The position numbers and the translations under genes are program-made. Below the pieces are notes generated by a model. The model worked only from the letters and a program-made list of their open reading frames with translations. It was not told where the DNA came from and made no database searches. DNA of 64,000 bases from Pseudomonas borbori (GTDB lineage: Bacteria; Pseudomonadota; Gammaproteobacteria; Pseudomonadales; Pseudomonadaceae), in the NCBI RefSeq assembly GCF_900115555.1, contig NZ_FOWX01000004.1:172394-236393 (forward strand). Reading direction: 5' to 3'. This document shows positions 1-7,218 of the stretch, piece by piece. Position 1 is the stretch's first letter; every line of letters starts with the position of its first letter.

Positions 1-261
1 GTGTTCCCTCAGGATGCGGTGACGATCGATGGCGAAACACGCGACTACGCCGGGCGATTTTTCTGTCCCCGCTGCGGCTCGTCCGTTTTCGCCCGCAGCG
101 CAGACGAAATCGAAGTGAACCTGGGATCCTTGGATGCCCCTGACCAACTGAAGCCAAGCTACGAGAGCTGGATCGTCCGGCGCGAGTCCTGGTTACCGCC
201 GTTTCCGCTGACGAGACGATACCCACGCGATCGCGATGCCACGAGCCGCTTTGAGGAGTAG
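1..261 (+). CDS. GFA-family (CENP-V/GFA domain) protein, 5'-truncated by window edge
   Basis: The reading frame is open from the first base, so the gene very likely begins before the window; the GTG at position 1 need not be the true start. The 86 visible residues hold a CPRCG motif followed by a beta-rich tail with NLGSLD and WIVRRESW, the C-terminal half of the glutathione-dependent formaldehyde-activating (GFA/CENP-V) fold. In this family such cysteines bind zinc. Substrate cannot be inferred; most members are uncharacterised. It ends just before the remnant of an endonuclease gene on the opposite strand. Confidence 0.75.
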   Translation: MFPQDAVTIDGETRDYAGRFFCPRCGSSVFARSADEIEVNLGSLDAPDQLKPSYESWIVRRESWLPPFPLTRRYPRDRDATSRFEE

Positions 262-695
262 CTGCGGCTCGGTTGCACGTCGAGCAGCCAGCGCTTTGCT
301 CGCCGACCTGCAGCTCGCCGAAGCGGGCGTTGCGCCGCGTCTGCTCGATGCGCGCCAGCGCCGGATAGAGGTTATGCAGATCGGCTGCCATACAGACATG
401 GCGCGGGTTCATGATGCTGCACTGGCGAGTGGTGTTGCAGTGCAGGGCGCTTTTCACTGCTGGCTGCTGTAGATCGGGCTGACGCTGAGCAGGCCGCCGC
501 CACCTGCGCCGGTGAAGGTCTTGGCGCAATACAGCGAGGTGCCACCGGCGCCGTGCACTTCATCCCAAAACAACCGCCATCCCAGAGCAACTGGTCGCGG
601 ACTTGTGGATCGGCAATTTGGCTCTGACCATTGGCCAGGGTCGGCAGGCTGATACTGGCGGCCAGGCAACCGAGGGCAATAACGACAGCCCGCAT
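240..695 (-). pseudogene. Endonuclease I (EndA-like) remnant with several frameshifts
   Basis: Reading leftwards from the ATG at 695, a signal peptide (hydrophobic stretch ending in LANGQ) leads into QVRDQLLWDG. The frame is then lost near 560 and similarity continues in another frame (FWDEVHGAGGTSLYCAKTFT), which stops at 454-456. A third frame resumes at once with ADLHNLYPALARIEQTRRNA followed by RFGEL, the part of endonuclease I proteins that carries the DLHNLYP motif. A further shift near 300 gives an EPQ...KAARG tail. The order of motifs matches periplasmic endonuclease I, but no single frame spans it, so the gene is taken as broken. Sequencing error is possible but would need at least three events. 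Confidence 0.6.
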
Positions 696-798
696 GACCA
701 GCCCCCGCTGACCGCCGTGTTCGGGATCTGTTGTTTTTCCAGGATGGCCGCATCTAACAAGATCGACGATGCATGATAGAGCCGGAAGATTGGCGCCA

Positions 799-816
799 TG
801 TAAGTATTGGCTTACA
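799..816 (+). promoter_or_regulatory. GacA box (TGTAAG-N6-CTTACA)
   Basis: The sequence reads TGTAAG TATTGG CTTACA, a perfect match to the upstream activating sequence bound by the response regulator GacA ahead of rsmX/rsmY/rsmZ genes in Pseudomonas. Its centre lies about 66 bp before the inferred RNA start, the usual distance for this element. Confidence 0.9.
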
Positions 817-822
817 TGGCGT

Positions 823-853
823 GCTGCCGATCGCCACTACTGCGATCGGCAGC
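823..853 (+). repeat. 12-bp perfect inverted repeat between GacA box and -10 element
   Basis: GCTGCCGATCGC and its exact complement GCGATCGGCAGC flank a 7-base spacer. The dyad covers roughly -50 to -20 of the sRNA promoter, where the -35 region would be. It could be an operator for a second regulator; this is inference. Confidence 0.6.
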
Positions 854-872
854 GGGCGACTAACCTTCTGCT

Positions 873-1001
873 CATGGACGTAGCGCAGGAAGCGCACAGT
901 AACCAAAAGGGACACGCTGGATAGCCGCCAGGATGGTGCGCGGAACACGGAGGTCAGTACACAGTCTGCAAAGGCCCCGCACCAGCGGGGTTTTCTTTTT
1001 T
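873..1001 (+). ncRNA. rsmY: Rsm-family regulatory sRNA (RsmY-like), sequesters RsmA/CsrA
   Basis: No protein is coded here, yet the region has the parts of an rsm gene: a GacA box at 799-816, a -10 like TAACCT at 861-866, an RNA of about 129 nt and a strong terminator. The RNA carries seven GGA motifs (876, 888, 910, 918, 931, 942, 949), including GCGC-AGGAA-GCGC and CGCC-AGGAT-GGTG hairpins that present GGA in the loop, the binding signature for RsmA/CsrA proteins. In this family the RNA is switched on by the GacS/GacA system and relieves translational repression by RsmA. Family membership is firm; assignment as RsmY rather than RsmX or RsmZ rests on the GCGCAGGAAGCGC hairpin and is tentative. 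The exact start was inferred from the -10 position. Confidence 0.85.
975..1001 (+). terminator. Rho-independent terminator of the Rsm sRNA
   Basis: CCCCGC and GCGGGG pair around a 4-base ACCA loop, followed by TTTTCTTTTTT. It ends the sRNA before the convergent channel gene. Confidence 0.9.
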
Positions 1002-1122
1002 GGGCGTTCGCCCGGTGCTACTTCCCTGCATCCACAATCCCGAGCTGAACCGGTGTTTCGGTGACTTCCTGCCTGCGAGCGATAGCCCACTACAGGTGTG
1101 TCGTGCCCGTGATCGGCGGCGC

Positions 1123-2052
1123 TTACCGGGTCATCTTCTTGACGAACACCACCACGAACAGTGCCATGGTGAAGCTGCCGACGAAGGCCTCGAAGGCGGC
1201 GATCGGCCGGGCCAGGCCTTGGGGCGTGATGTCGCCGTAGCCCAGGGTGGTGAAGGTGACCACGCTGAAGTACAGGCAATCGAGCAGGTCCGTCAGATTG
1301 GCCCACAGGCCGCGCTCGAAGGCCAGGCCCAGGCTCTGGTCGCCCTGGCGCACGCCGACCAGGAAGTACAGCAGGCCGCAAACGCCGATCAGGCCGAGGG
1401 AGAACAGCACCACGTTGAGCGGCTTCTCACCGTAGCCGCTGAACAGGTCGACCACCCAGGACAGCAGACGCCGGCCCGAGTGGCGCGGCATCTGCAGGCG
1501 GCGCATGACCATCTCGCGGTGGAAGAACAACCCGGCCTGCTCGAACAGTCCGGCCTGTTCCAGGTGCAGGCGCAGGTTACGATAGGTTTCCTCTGCCTCC
1601 TGGAACAGCTGGATGGCGGCCACGCTGTCGCCGCCGCGCAGTTGCTCGCGGCCCTTGCGCTCCTGTAGCAGCTGGCGGTCCCAGATGATGTTGTCCAGCC
1701 GCGCGCCGTCGAGCAGGATGCCCAGCAGGTTGCAGTCGCGCAGGTCGGCGCAGTGCAGGTTGGCCCGGCGCAGGTCGGCCTTCATCAGCGAGCTGCCGCG
1801 CAGGTCGAGGGCGAACAGGTGGGCATTCTGCAGGTTGGCGCGGTACAGGTCGGCGTCGCGCAGGCTAAAGCCCGCGTGCCCGCCGTGGTTGACCAGATCG
1901 ATGCCGGCCAGCTCGGCGTTCTTCAGTTGGAAGTCGGCCATCGGTTGGCCGTTGCGTGCGCGCAACTCCAGGGCGGCGCCGAGCCCGTCGACCTGACGCT
2001 TGTCCACGGCGGCATCCTGCCAGAAGGCTTCCTCGACATACGCTGCGGCCAT
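1123..2052 (-). CDS. Pentapeptide-repeat protein with two-TM potassium-channel domain
   Basis: The N-terminal part (about residues 50-135) is a run of pentapeptide repeats (ADLYRANLQNAHLFALDLRG and following ADLRRANL), which fold as a right-handed beta helix. The C-terminal third has a transmembrane helix (NVVLFSLGLIGVCGLLYFLV), a pore helix with the selectivity-filter motif TTLGYGD, and a second helix (FTMALFVVVFVKK), the ion_trans_2 layout of a tetrameric K+ channel. The start is placed at the ATG at 2052 (MAAAYVEEAF) because the 30 residues upstream look like out-of-frame leader. The two domains suggest a soluble sensor joined to an ion pore; the ligand is unknown. It converges with the Rsm sRNA. 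Confidence 0.85.
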   Translation of the reverse strand: MAAAYVEEAFWQDAAVDKRQVDGLGAALELRARNGQPMADFQLKNAELAGIDLVNHGGHAGFSLRDADLYRANLQNAHLFALDLRGSSLMKADLRRANLHCADLRDCNLLGILLDGARLDNIIWDRQLLQERKGREQLRGGDSVAAIQLFQEAEETYRNLRLHLEQAGLFEQAGLFFHREMVMRRLQMPRHSGRRLLSWVVDLFSGYGEKPLNVVLFSLGLIGVCGLLYFLVGVRQGDQSLGLAFERGLWANLTDLLDCLYFSVVTFTTLGYGDITPQGLARPIAAFEAFVGSFTMALFVVVFVKKMTR

Positions 2053-2114
2053 GGGGCAACCCTGGTCGGGACTTCCTGGTCGGTTGGTGATGAATGCGCG
2101 GCGGCCCGCGCGGG

Positions 2115-2675
2115 TCAGCCTTTTACCTGCTGCTCCACCCACTCGGCATAGGCGTCGATGAACTTGCGCAGGAACGGTTTGATGCCGTCGCCGAGCATGC
2201 CGGCCTCCTCGAAGAAGCTGCCGGCACCGCCTAGATAGGCTTCTGGCTGCTGCATCATCGGTACATCGAGAAACACCATGGACTGGCGCAGGTGCTGGTT
2301 GGCGCCGAAGCCGCCGATGGCGCCCGGCGAGGCGCTCAGCACGGCGCCCGGCTTGCCGCTGAAGGCGCTCTGGCCATAGGGGCGCGAGCCGACGTCGATG
2401 GCGTTCTTCATCGGCGCCGGCACCGAGCGGTTGTATTCCGGGGTGACGAACAGCAGCGCGTCGGCCGCCTTGAGCTTGGCGCGAAAGCGGATGTAAGCCT
2501 CGGGCGGCTGGTCGTGGTCGATATCCTCGTTGTACAGCGGCAGGTCGCCGATCTCGACGATTTCCAGTTTCAGCGAGGCCGGCGCCAGTTCGGCCAGGGC
2601 CAGGGCCAGCTTGCGGTTGATCGAGCCCTTGCGCAGGCTGCCGACCAGGACGGCGACGTGGTGAACCTTGCTCAT
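2115..2675 (-). CDS. NADPH-dependent FMN reductase (ChrR/flavodoxin-like fold)
   Basis: A 186-residue protein beginning MSKVHHVAVLVGSLRKGSIN: the GSLRKGS loop is the FMN-phosphate binding site of the NADPH-dependent FMN reductase family. LLFVTPEYNRSVPAPMKNAI is the conserved P-E-Y-N-x-S-x-P-x-x-K-N-A motif, and SASPGAIGG a later flavin loop. Family members transfer two electrons from NAD(P)H to quinones, chromate or azo compounds via FMN. The start at 2675 was chosen because the longer frame upstream codes arginine-rich sequence without family similarity; GGAGT precedes the ATG. Confidence 0.9.
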   Translation of the reverse strand: MSKVHHVAVLVGSLRKGSINRKLALALAELAPASLKLEIVEIGDLPLYNEDIDHDQPPEAYIRFRAKLKAADALLFVTPEYNRSVPAPMKNAIDVGSRPYGQSAFSGKPGAVLSASPGAIGGFGANQHLRQSMVFLDVPMMQQPEAYLGGAGSFFEEAGMLGDGIKPFLRKFIDAYAEWVEQQVKG

Positions 2676-2757
2676 GACGACTCCTTGCCAGTAAGAGCGG
2701 GAAGAGGGGTGAACTGAAACTATAGACCGCCGTTGCGCATAGGGGCTGGCGGTTCGT

Positions 2758-3048
2758 TCAACCGAAGACGCCAAGCAGATCCTCGATGAAGGCCAGTTGC
2801 GCCTCGCTCGGCTGGCCGCTCTCGACCACCTCGCGCAGGCGGCTGGCCGGCAGCACCTGCTCGATCTCCTGGCCGAGTACGCTGGGCAAGCGTATCGAGC
2901 TGTACGAGGCGGCACGCGCACGGTACCCGGAGCGCTGGAGCGGCGACATCAGGAACTGGTCACTGGCACCGATCGTGTGCCTGAATCCCGGAGCGGGAAG
3001 CGGTACTGCAGCAAACATCAAAGGCAGCGTGACACGCTCACGCGACAA
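2758..3048 (-). CDS. Short open frame of unknown function, possibly a gene remnant
   Basis: A 96-codon frame whose C-terminal half (LPASRLREVVESGQPSEAQL, then AFIEDLLGVFG) has the composition of a real protein, while the N-terminal half is basic and irregular. I recognise no family. It lies in a 587-bp interval between the FMN reductase and a small hypothetical gene and may be the 3' end of a decayed gene. Support is weak. Confidence 0.25.
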   Translation of the reverse strand: MSRERVTLPLMFAAVPLPAPGFRHTIGASDQFLMSPLQRSGYRARAASYSSIRLPSVLGQEIEQVLPASRLREVVESGQPSEAQLAFIEDLLGVFG

Positions 3049-3203
3049 CTACCTTGAAAATCGCCGGTAAAAGCTGGGCACTGTGCCGTCAGCGTACTGT
3101 TTTTTGTACCGCGAAGCGGTCAGGTTTTGATTTTCCATCGGGCGATGACTGAGCAGATGCTGCTGGTCGTGTTGCGGATCAGGTGTTGACGCGACAGCCT
3201 CCG

Positions 3204-3243
3204 ATCAGCCCCTATAAGGGACTGATGAGTCCCAGATTGGGAC
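3204..3243 (+). promoter_or_regulatory. Paired palindromes upstream of the small gene at 3263
   Basis: ATCAG-CCC and GGG-(A)CTGAT form a near-perfect dyad around TATA (3204-3226), followed at once by GTCCCA-GAT-TGGGAC (3229-3243). Both lie just upstream of the ribosome binding site of the next gene, which suggests operators or a leader hairpin. No regulator can be named. Confidence 0.35.
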
Positions 3244-3262
3244 CGGCGTGAAAGGAGGCAGC

Positions 3263-3568
3263 ATGTTGTTACCGGGAACCGAAGAGCAGGGAGTGACCCA
3301 CAGCCAATGCTTGGAGCTATTGGCGAGCGTCGAGGACACGATTGATTTTTTCGTCTCCGGTCTGACCTATCTGATCCATGCGCAAAGCCAGAAAGCCCAA
3401 CCGGATCTGCAATTGATCGCGCAGTGGCAGGCGATGGACAGCGAAGCCTTCGACCTGCAGTACTCGCTATTGGATGCAAGCGTAGAGACCTATCAGCAGG
3501 TGCTGGAAACCTACCGCCAACGCAGCCGCGAATTGCGATTGGTGGTGGATCGCTATATGGCCGCGTAG
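3263..3568 (+). CDS. Small hypothetical protein (101 aa), helical
   Basis: The ATG at 3263 is preceded by AAAGGAGG at ideal spacing, so it is preferred over the in-frame GTG at 3248, which would put the ribosome binding site inside the gene. The product (MLLPGTEEQGVTHSQCLELL onward) is acidic at its start and appears wholly helical, with heptad-like leucine and valine spacing between residues 60 and 95 (ETYQQVLETYRQRSRELRLV). No signal peptide or membrane segment is seen. I recognise no family. It stands alone between two palindromes and the hipBA promoter. Confidence 0.65.
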   Translation: MLLPGTEEQGVTHSQCLELLASVEDTIDFFVSGLTYLIHAQSQKAQPDLQLIAQWQAMDSEAFDLQYSLLDASVETYQQVLETYRQRSRELRLVVDRYMAA

Positions 3569-3622
3569 CGTCGGTTTTTGGAATTGAGTAGCCTTTTCCG
3601 CTTTGATTTTCCCCGTGGTTCG

Positions 3623-3658
3623 GTATACGTTACATTTTATGTCACTTGTTGCGTATAC
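3623..3658 (+). promoter_or_regulatory. GTATAC double operator of hipBA
   Basis: GTATACG at 3623-3629 and CGTATAC at 3652-3658 form a perfect 7-bp inverted repeat with a 22-bp spacer, and each arm contains the self-complementary GTATAC. The pair ends 5 bp before the hipB start codon. HipB proteins are known to repress their own operon by binding such dyads; that this is the site here is inference. Confidence 0.6.
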
Positions 3659-3663
3659 AGAAC

Positions 3664-3915
3664 ATGGATTATTCCCTTATCACGCTGCGACTTGGCGAGC
3701 AGCTACGCCAGCGCCGCCTGAATCGCGGTCTTACTCAAGCCGCACTTGCCTCCCTGGCCGGCATCACCCGACAAAAGGTTATCGCCATCGAAAAGGGCGA
3801 CCTCTCGGTGGGGATGATGGCCTATGCGCGAGTGCTGGCAGCCCTCGACTGTGAGCTCAGCGTGGTGCCGGCAGCCATGCCCACGCTGGACGAAATCCAC
3901 GGAGTATTCGACTGA
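3664..3915 (+). CDS. hipB: HipB-type antitoxin, XRE-family DNA-binding protein
   Basis: An 83-residue protein with an XRE helix-turn-helix (LRQRRLNRGLTQAALASLAG, then ITRQKVIAIEKGDLSV). Antitoxins of the HipB type bind and inhibit the partner kinase and repress the operon. The ATG at 3664 is chosen over upstream in-frame codons because the operator dyad ends just ahead of it. The gene overlaps hipA by one base in an ATGA-like junction (stop TGA at 3913-3915, hipA ATG at 3915), the tight coupling typical of toxin-antitoxin pairs. Confidence 0.85.
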   Translation: MDYSLITLRLGEQLRQRRLNRGLTQAALASLAGITRQKVIAIEKGDLSVGMMAYARVLAALDCELSVVPAAMPTLDEIHGVFD

Positions 3916-5111
3916 TGACGGCCGTGCTGCAGGTTGCAACGCCACAGGGCGCCAGCGGGAAGATCATTACCAGCGCTGGGGACTATCTGTTCCGCTACCA
4001 CGAAGATGCCAAGGCGCAGGCGGCGATCAGTTTGCTGATGCCGGTGCGCCTGGACGAATACCGCCACCGGGAACTGCACCCGATCTTCCAGATGAACCTG
4101 CCAGAGGGCTACGTCCTGGAGCAGTTGCGCAACCGCCTGGCCAAGGTGGCGAACGTTGACCCGATGTTGCTGCTGGCGCTGTCTGGCAGCAGTTCGCCTA
4201 TCGGGCGGGTAGCGGTCAGTTCGCCTGAGGTCGATGCGCTGTTGCGCAGGCAGCAGTTCCCCGGAGAAAAGCTGGACGAAATCCTCGCCTGGGACGGTGC
4301 AGAAGATATTTTTGCCGGCCTGGTGGATCGCTACATCCTGCGCGCCGGTATATCGGGCGTGCAGCCCAAGGTACTGGTGCCAGAGCGGCAGGACTCTGCG
4401 CCGCAGCGCTTCACCTCGAAAACCTCCGAGCTGATCATCAAGAGCGGCCGGGACGAGTTTCCGGGGCTGGCGATCAACGAGTTCCTCTGCATGTCCGTGG
4501 CCAGGGACGCGGGCATTGCGGTGCCGGAGTTCTATCTGTCCGGCAACGCCAAGCTGTTCGTTATGCGCCGCTTCGACCGGGATAAGCAGCTCAACCCCAT
4601 CGGCTTCGAGGACATGGCGGCATTGATGGGACTGGCTGCGGAGCAAAAATACAGCAAGAGCTATTCGGCCATCGCCAAGGCCATCCGCTTGTTCTGCCCG
4701 GCCGAGCAGGTACAGAACTCGCTGGCGCAGCTATTCGCCATCGTGAGCTTGAGCTGCATCGTCGGTAACGGCGATGCCCATCTGAAGAACTTCGGCCTGC
4801 TATATTCCGACCCTACCCAGCGCGATGCGCGGCTGGCACCGGCCTACGATATCGTCAACACCACGGCCTACATTGCAGAGGACGTGTTGGCGCTGGATCT
4901 TGTTGGCAACAAGTCGCTCTTTGCGTCGCGCCAAGGGCTGCTGGAGTTCGCTCAGGTGTGTGATGTGGCGCGGCCAGAAGAAGTGATCCGCGAGCAGTTG
5001 CAAGCACTGGAGCGGGTACTGGCTCGCTCAGCCGAGCTTTGCGAACGGGCGCCGAATGTGGTCGCCGCAATCCGGCATTGTGCTGAGCCATTTATGAAAA
5101 CTTTCGGTTAG
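3915..5111 (+). CDS. hipA: HipA-type serine/threonine kinase toxin
   Basis: The 398-residue length suits the HipA family. Visible landmarks are the N-terminal HipA domain (DYLFRYHEDAKAQAAISLLM), the loop ISGVQPK (146-152), the ATP-binding strand ELIIKSG (K176), the catalytic loop GNGDAHLKNF (284-293, Asp287 and Asn292) and the metal-binding Asp in PAYDIV (312). All key kinase residues are present, so the toxin should be active. In E. coli HipA phosphorylates glutamyl-tRNA synthetase and causes dormancy; the target here may differ. Translation is coupled to hipB. The module lies at the edge of the accessory block. Confidence 0.92.
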   Translation: MTAVLQVATPQGASGKIITSAGDYLFRYHEDAKAQAAISLLMPVRLDEYRHRELHPIFQMNLPEGYVLEQLRNRLAKVANVDPMLLLALSGSSSPIGRVAVSSPEVDALLRRQQFPGEKLDEILAWDGAEDIFAGLVDRYILRAGISGVQPKVLVPERQDSAPQRFTSKTSELIIKSGRDEFPGLAINEFLCMSVARDAGIAVPEFYLSGNAKLFVMRRFDRDKQLNPIGFEDMAALMGLAAEQKYSKSYSAIAKAIRLFCPAEQVQNSLAQLFAIVSLSCIVGNGDAHLKNFGLLYSDPTQRDARLAPAYDIVNTTAYIAEDVLALDLVGNKSLFASRQGLLEFAQVCDVARPEEVIREQLQALERVLARSAELCERAPNVVAAIRHCAEPFMKTFG

Positions 5112-5537
5112 TGCACGCTCAGGTTGGAATTGCGGCGGGGCGAGCAATAGGGTGACAGGCCACGATTAATTCTCCGTAAACCGGGTTCCCTAATTGCTCA
5201 CGTATTTGACTCTCATCAGAGTTGCTGCTCCTGAGCATCATCATCATCACGAGCTCCCGACGCGGAAGTGGTCGTGGATGCCTGCGTAGGCCGCCCCCCA
5301 AGAAATCAGACCAAAGTCGCCTCGCTTTGTGGTGGCGTACTGCTATCTTTCTTGGCTCCTGCTCAGCTTTCCGAGGATCACTGGGACGGGCGTAGTGTCT
5401 GCACGCGATAGACCCACCCAACATCCCCTGCAGAATGTGAGGGCATGCCATTACGTGCCTGATCTCACGGGGCGCACTGTGGATCTGACCGGCAGGGCGG
5501 ACGTAGTCCATGCTTATCAACATGCAAGGAGCGCAAT
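5112..5537. other. Gene-free interval between hipA and the sce7725-like gene
   Basis: No convincing gene is seen in these 426 bases. The interval holds the left copy of a 25-28 bp direct repeat (5442-5466) related to the end of the sce7726-like gene, and a CATCATCATCATCAC run near 5237. AAGGAGC at 5526-5532 is the ribosome binding site for the next gene. Confidence 0.6.
5442..5466 (+). repeat. Left copy of a direct repeat flanking the sce7725-like gene
   Basis: GGCATGCCA-T-TACGTGC followed by CTGATCTC. It matches 6622-6649 with one substitution and a 2-base gap. The right copy is the 3' end of the sce7726-like gene, so the left copy looks like a stray fragment of that gene end. Confidence 0.6.
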
Positions 5538-6605
5538 ATGCAATACGTAGCTTGTTTACGAGTTGGTCAAAACGATATCAAGGCCTTGATAAATCTGGAG
5601 GATCCTAGGCGAGACGTCCTGACGCCTTTGCTGGATATGCGAGGTGATGACGATAGACACCTGCAGACCTTTCTCGCGGATTGGACAGGCCATCAGTTTT
5701 TTCTGGACGTCTCCAGAGTTACGAAGGACGTTGCCGAAGAGTTTATCGGTACCAATGAGTTGCATAATTCCGATGGTGCTTTTGAAAATAAACGACGGTT
5801 TTTTGCAGATGTGGCAGGCGTCAATGGGAATGTTGTACCGGTCGTCTCATGGGTTGATGACGATCCTCAGCGAGAGGTTATCCAAAGTGCACTTTCCCTG
5901 CAGCGAGAGTTTCAGGCTTTAGCCATCAGAGTTGCGTGCCCAGGAAGGGCTACCGCCACATCCTGGATTAGGTTATTGTCGATTTTGGACGCTCTTGAAA
6001 GTCCTGATACTGCAACGGTAATTTTGGATTTTGGTGCTACCAGTCCGGTAAGTACTGCGTCGGGATCAGATTTTAATTTATCGCTGAGACAGCTCAATGA
6101 GTATGGAATTCAGAATCTGGTTCTTCTGAGCACTTCCTTCCCGATTGATAAGCCTGCATCAAATAGCACTCGCTCTTCAGCTTGCTATGATGTCGCTTGG
6201 CAGTCGCGAGTCGACATCAGTGGCATAACATCTAACCTGGTGTATGGAGACTATGCGGCTACAAATCCGACCGCACCTATGGAATATATCCCCGGCATGC
6301 CAGTACTTCCTTTTGGTTGTTATTACACGCCAACAGAATGGTGGCAACGGCGAAAAGGTGCAAACAAAGAGTTTGTGAAATATATAGAAATCGCGCAAGA
6401 GATCAGGGATCTTCCTGGTTATCACGGTGATGATTTCTGCTGGGCTACTCGTGAATATACTAGAATCGTTACTACGTCTACCAGCTACGGAAACAACGGG
6501 ACGTGGAACGGATATCGAATCAATCAACATATTTGTGCGATGATTCAATCAATGGCTGACGCTGATAATGAATTCGATGATCTTGATGCTGATGAACTGC
6601 TCTAA
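5538..6605 (+). CDS. Beta-protein family (sce7725-like) protein
   Basis: A 355-residue protein (MQYVACLRVGQNDIKALINL onward) that fits the beta-protein family first named after a phage T4 product and seen in bacteria as sce7725 family proteins. The body appears to be an alpha/beta barrel-like repeat: VVPVVSWVDD, ALAIRVACPG and ATVILDFGATS are regularly spaced strands. Its molecular function is not established. The gene is markedly richer in A+T than its neighbours, which suggests transfer. It converges on the sce7726-like gene with a 4-base overlap of the two 3' ends, the pairing after which these families are named, and is followed by the right copy of a direct repeat. Confidence 0.75.
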   Translation: MQYVACLRVGQNDIKALINLEDPRRDVLTPLLDMRGDDDRHLQTFLADWTGHQFFLDVSRVTKDVAEEFIGTNELHNSDGAFENKRRFFADVAGVNGNVVPVVSWVDDDPQREVIQSALSLQREFQALAIRVACPGRATATSWIRLLSILDALESPDTATVILDFGATSPVSTASGSDFNLSLRQLNEYGIQNLVLLSTSFPIDKPASNSTRSSACYDVAWQSRVDISGITSNLVYGDYAATNPTAPMEYIPGMPVLPFGCYYTPTEWWQRRKGANKEFVKYIEIAQEIRDLPGYHGDDFCWATREYTRIVTTSTSYGNNGTWNGYRINQHICAMIQSMADADNEFDDLDADELL

Positions 6606-7147
6606 CAGTACCGTTGTTTCAGGCATGCCAGTACGTGCGCCCTGATCTCGGATATATGAAGTGAGTCGCTGAGTTGGCGGCGCACTTCTTTTATCAAATC
6701 GCGACTTTTGATTGGCACGTCATGTTGATTAGCAAGCGTGTCCAATTCATTGCGCCAGAGAAAACCCGTGAGATGGAACTTGCTCTGGAACTTATTAGAC
6801 TTGGCTTTTCTAATCATCGCCAGCCCTGAATAGTCGTCAACGACAAGAACCCCGACATGGGGAAGACAAGACTCCAATGCTTTCACGAGATGTTTTGAGT
6901 GGCAGCAAAGCCAAACCTCATCAAAGCACGCCATGTAAGCTTCCTGCTGACCTTCCCACCGGGCCAGAGTGTCTGCATGAGACTTTATCTCAAAGGCGGT
7001 TAGCTTCCCGTTAGCATGGACGAGATCTGCTCGTCTGGTCTTGTCAATGAAGCACAGCTCCTCGATGAAGACGTCAGTCTCCTCGTGGGGCATCGCTTTC
7101 ACGACCCATTGCTTGAGAATTGGGCGGATTTCAGTCGGATTCAACAT
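6602..7147 (-). CDS. sce7726 family protein, probable PD-(D/E)xK nuclease fold
   Basis: A 181-residue protein. The segment EELCFIDKTRRADLVHANGK leading to LTAFEIKSHADTLARWEGQQ has the order of a PD-(D/E)xK core: an early Glu, an Asp in RADL, and E-I-K in a following strand, then a helix with Q-x-x-Y (QQEAYMACFDEVWLCC). This layout is that of small restriction-like nucleases; catalytic activity is inferred, not known. It pairs with the beta-protein gene on the other strand in a tail-to-tail arrangement. Like that gene it is relatively A+T rich. A role in phage defence is plausible from the context of hsd and NERD genes. Confidence 0.75.
   Translation of the reverse strand: MLNPTEIRPILKQWVVKAMPHEETDVFIEELCFIDKTRRADLVHANGKLTAFEIKSHADTLARWEGQQEAYMACFDEVWLCCHSKHLVKALESCLPHVGVLVVDDYSGLAMIRKAKSNKFQSKFHLTGFLWRNELDTLANQHDVPIKSRDLIKEVRRQLSDSLHISEIRAHVLACLKQRYC
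6622..6649 (+). repeat. Right copy of the direct repeat around the sce7725-like gene
   Basis: GGCATGCCA-G-TACGTGCGC then CCTGATCTC. It lies inside the last codons of the sce7726-like gene on the minus strand. Its partner is at 5442-5466, same orientation. Confidence 0.6.
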
Positions 7148-7218
7148 GCAGCGATTATAGACGGAGGATTGAGGCTTCTCACGTTAAAAATAGCCGGCTG
7201 TCGAATAGCCCAACATCA

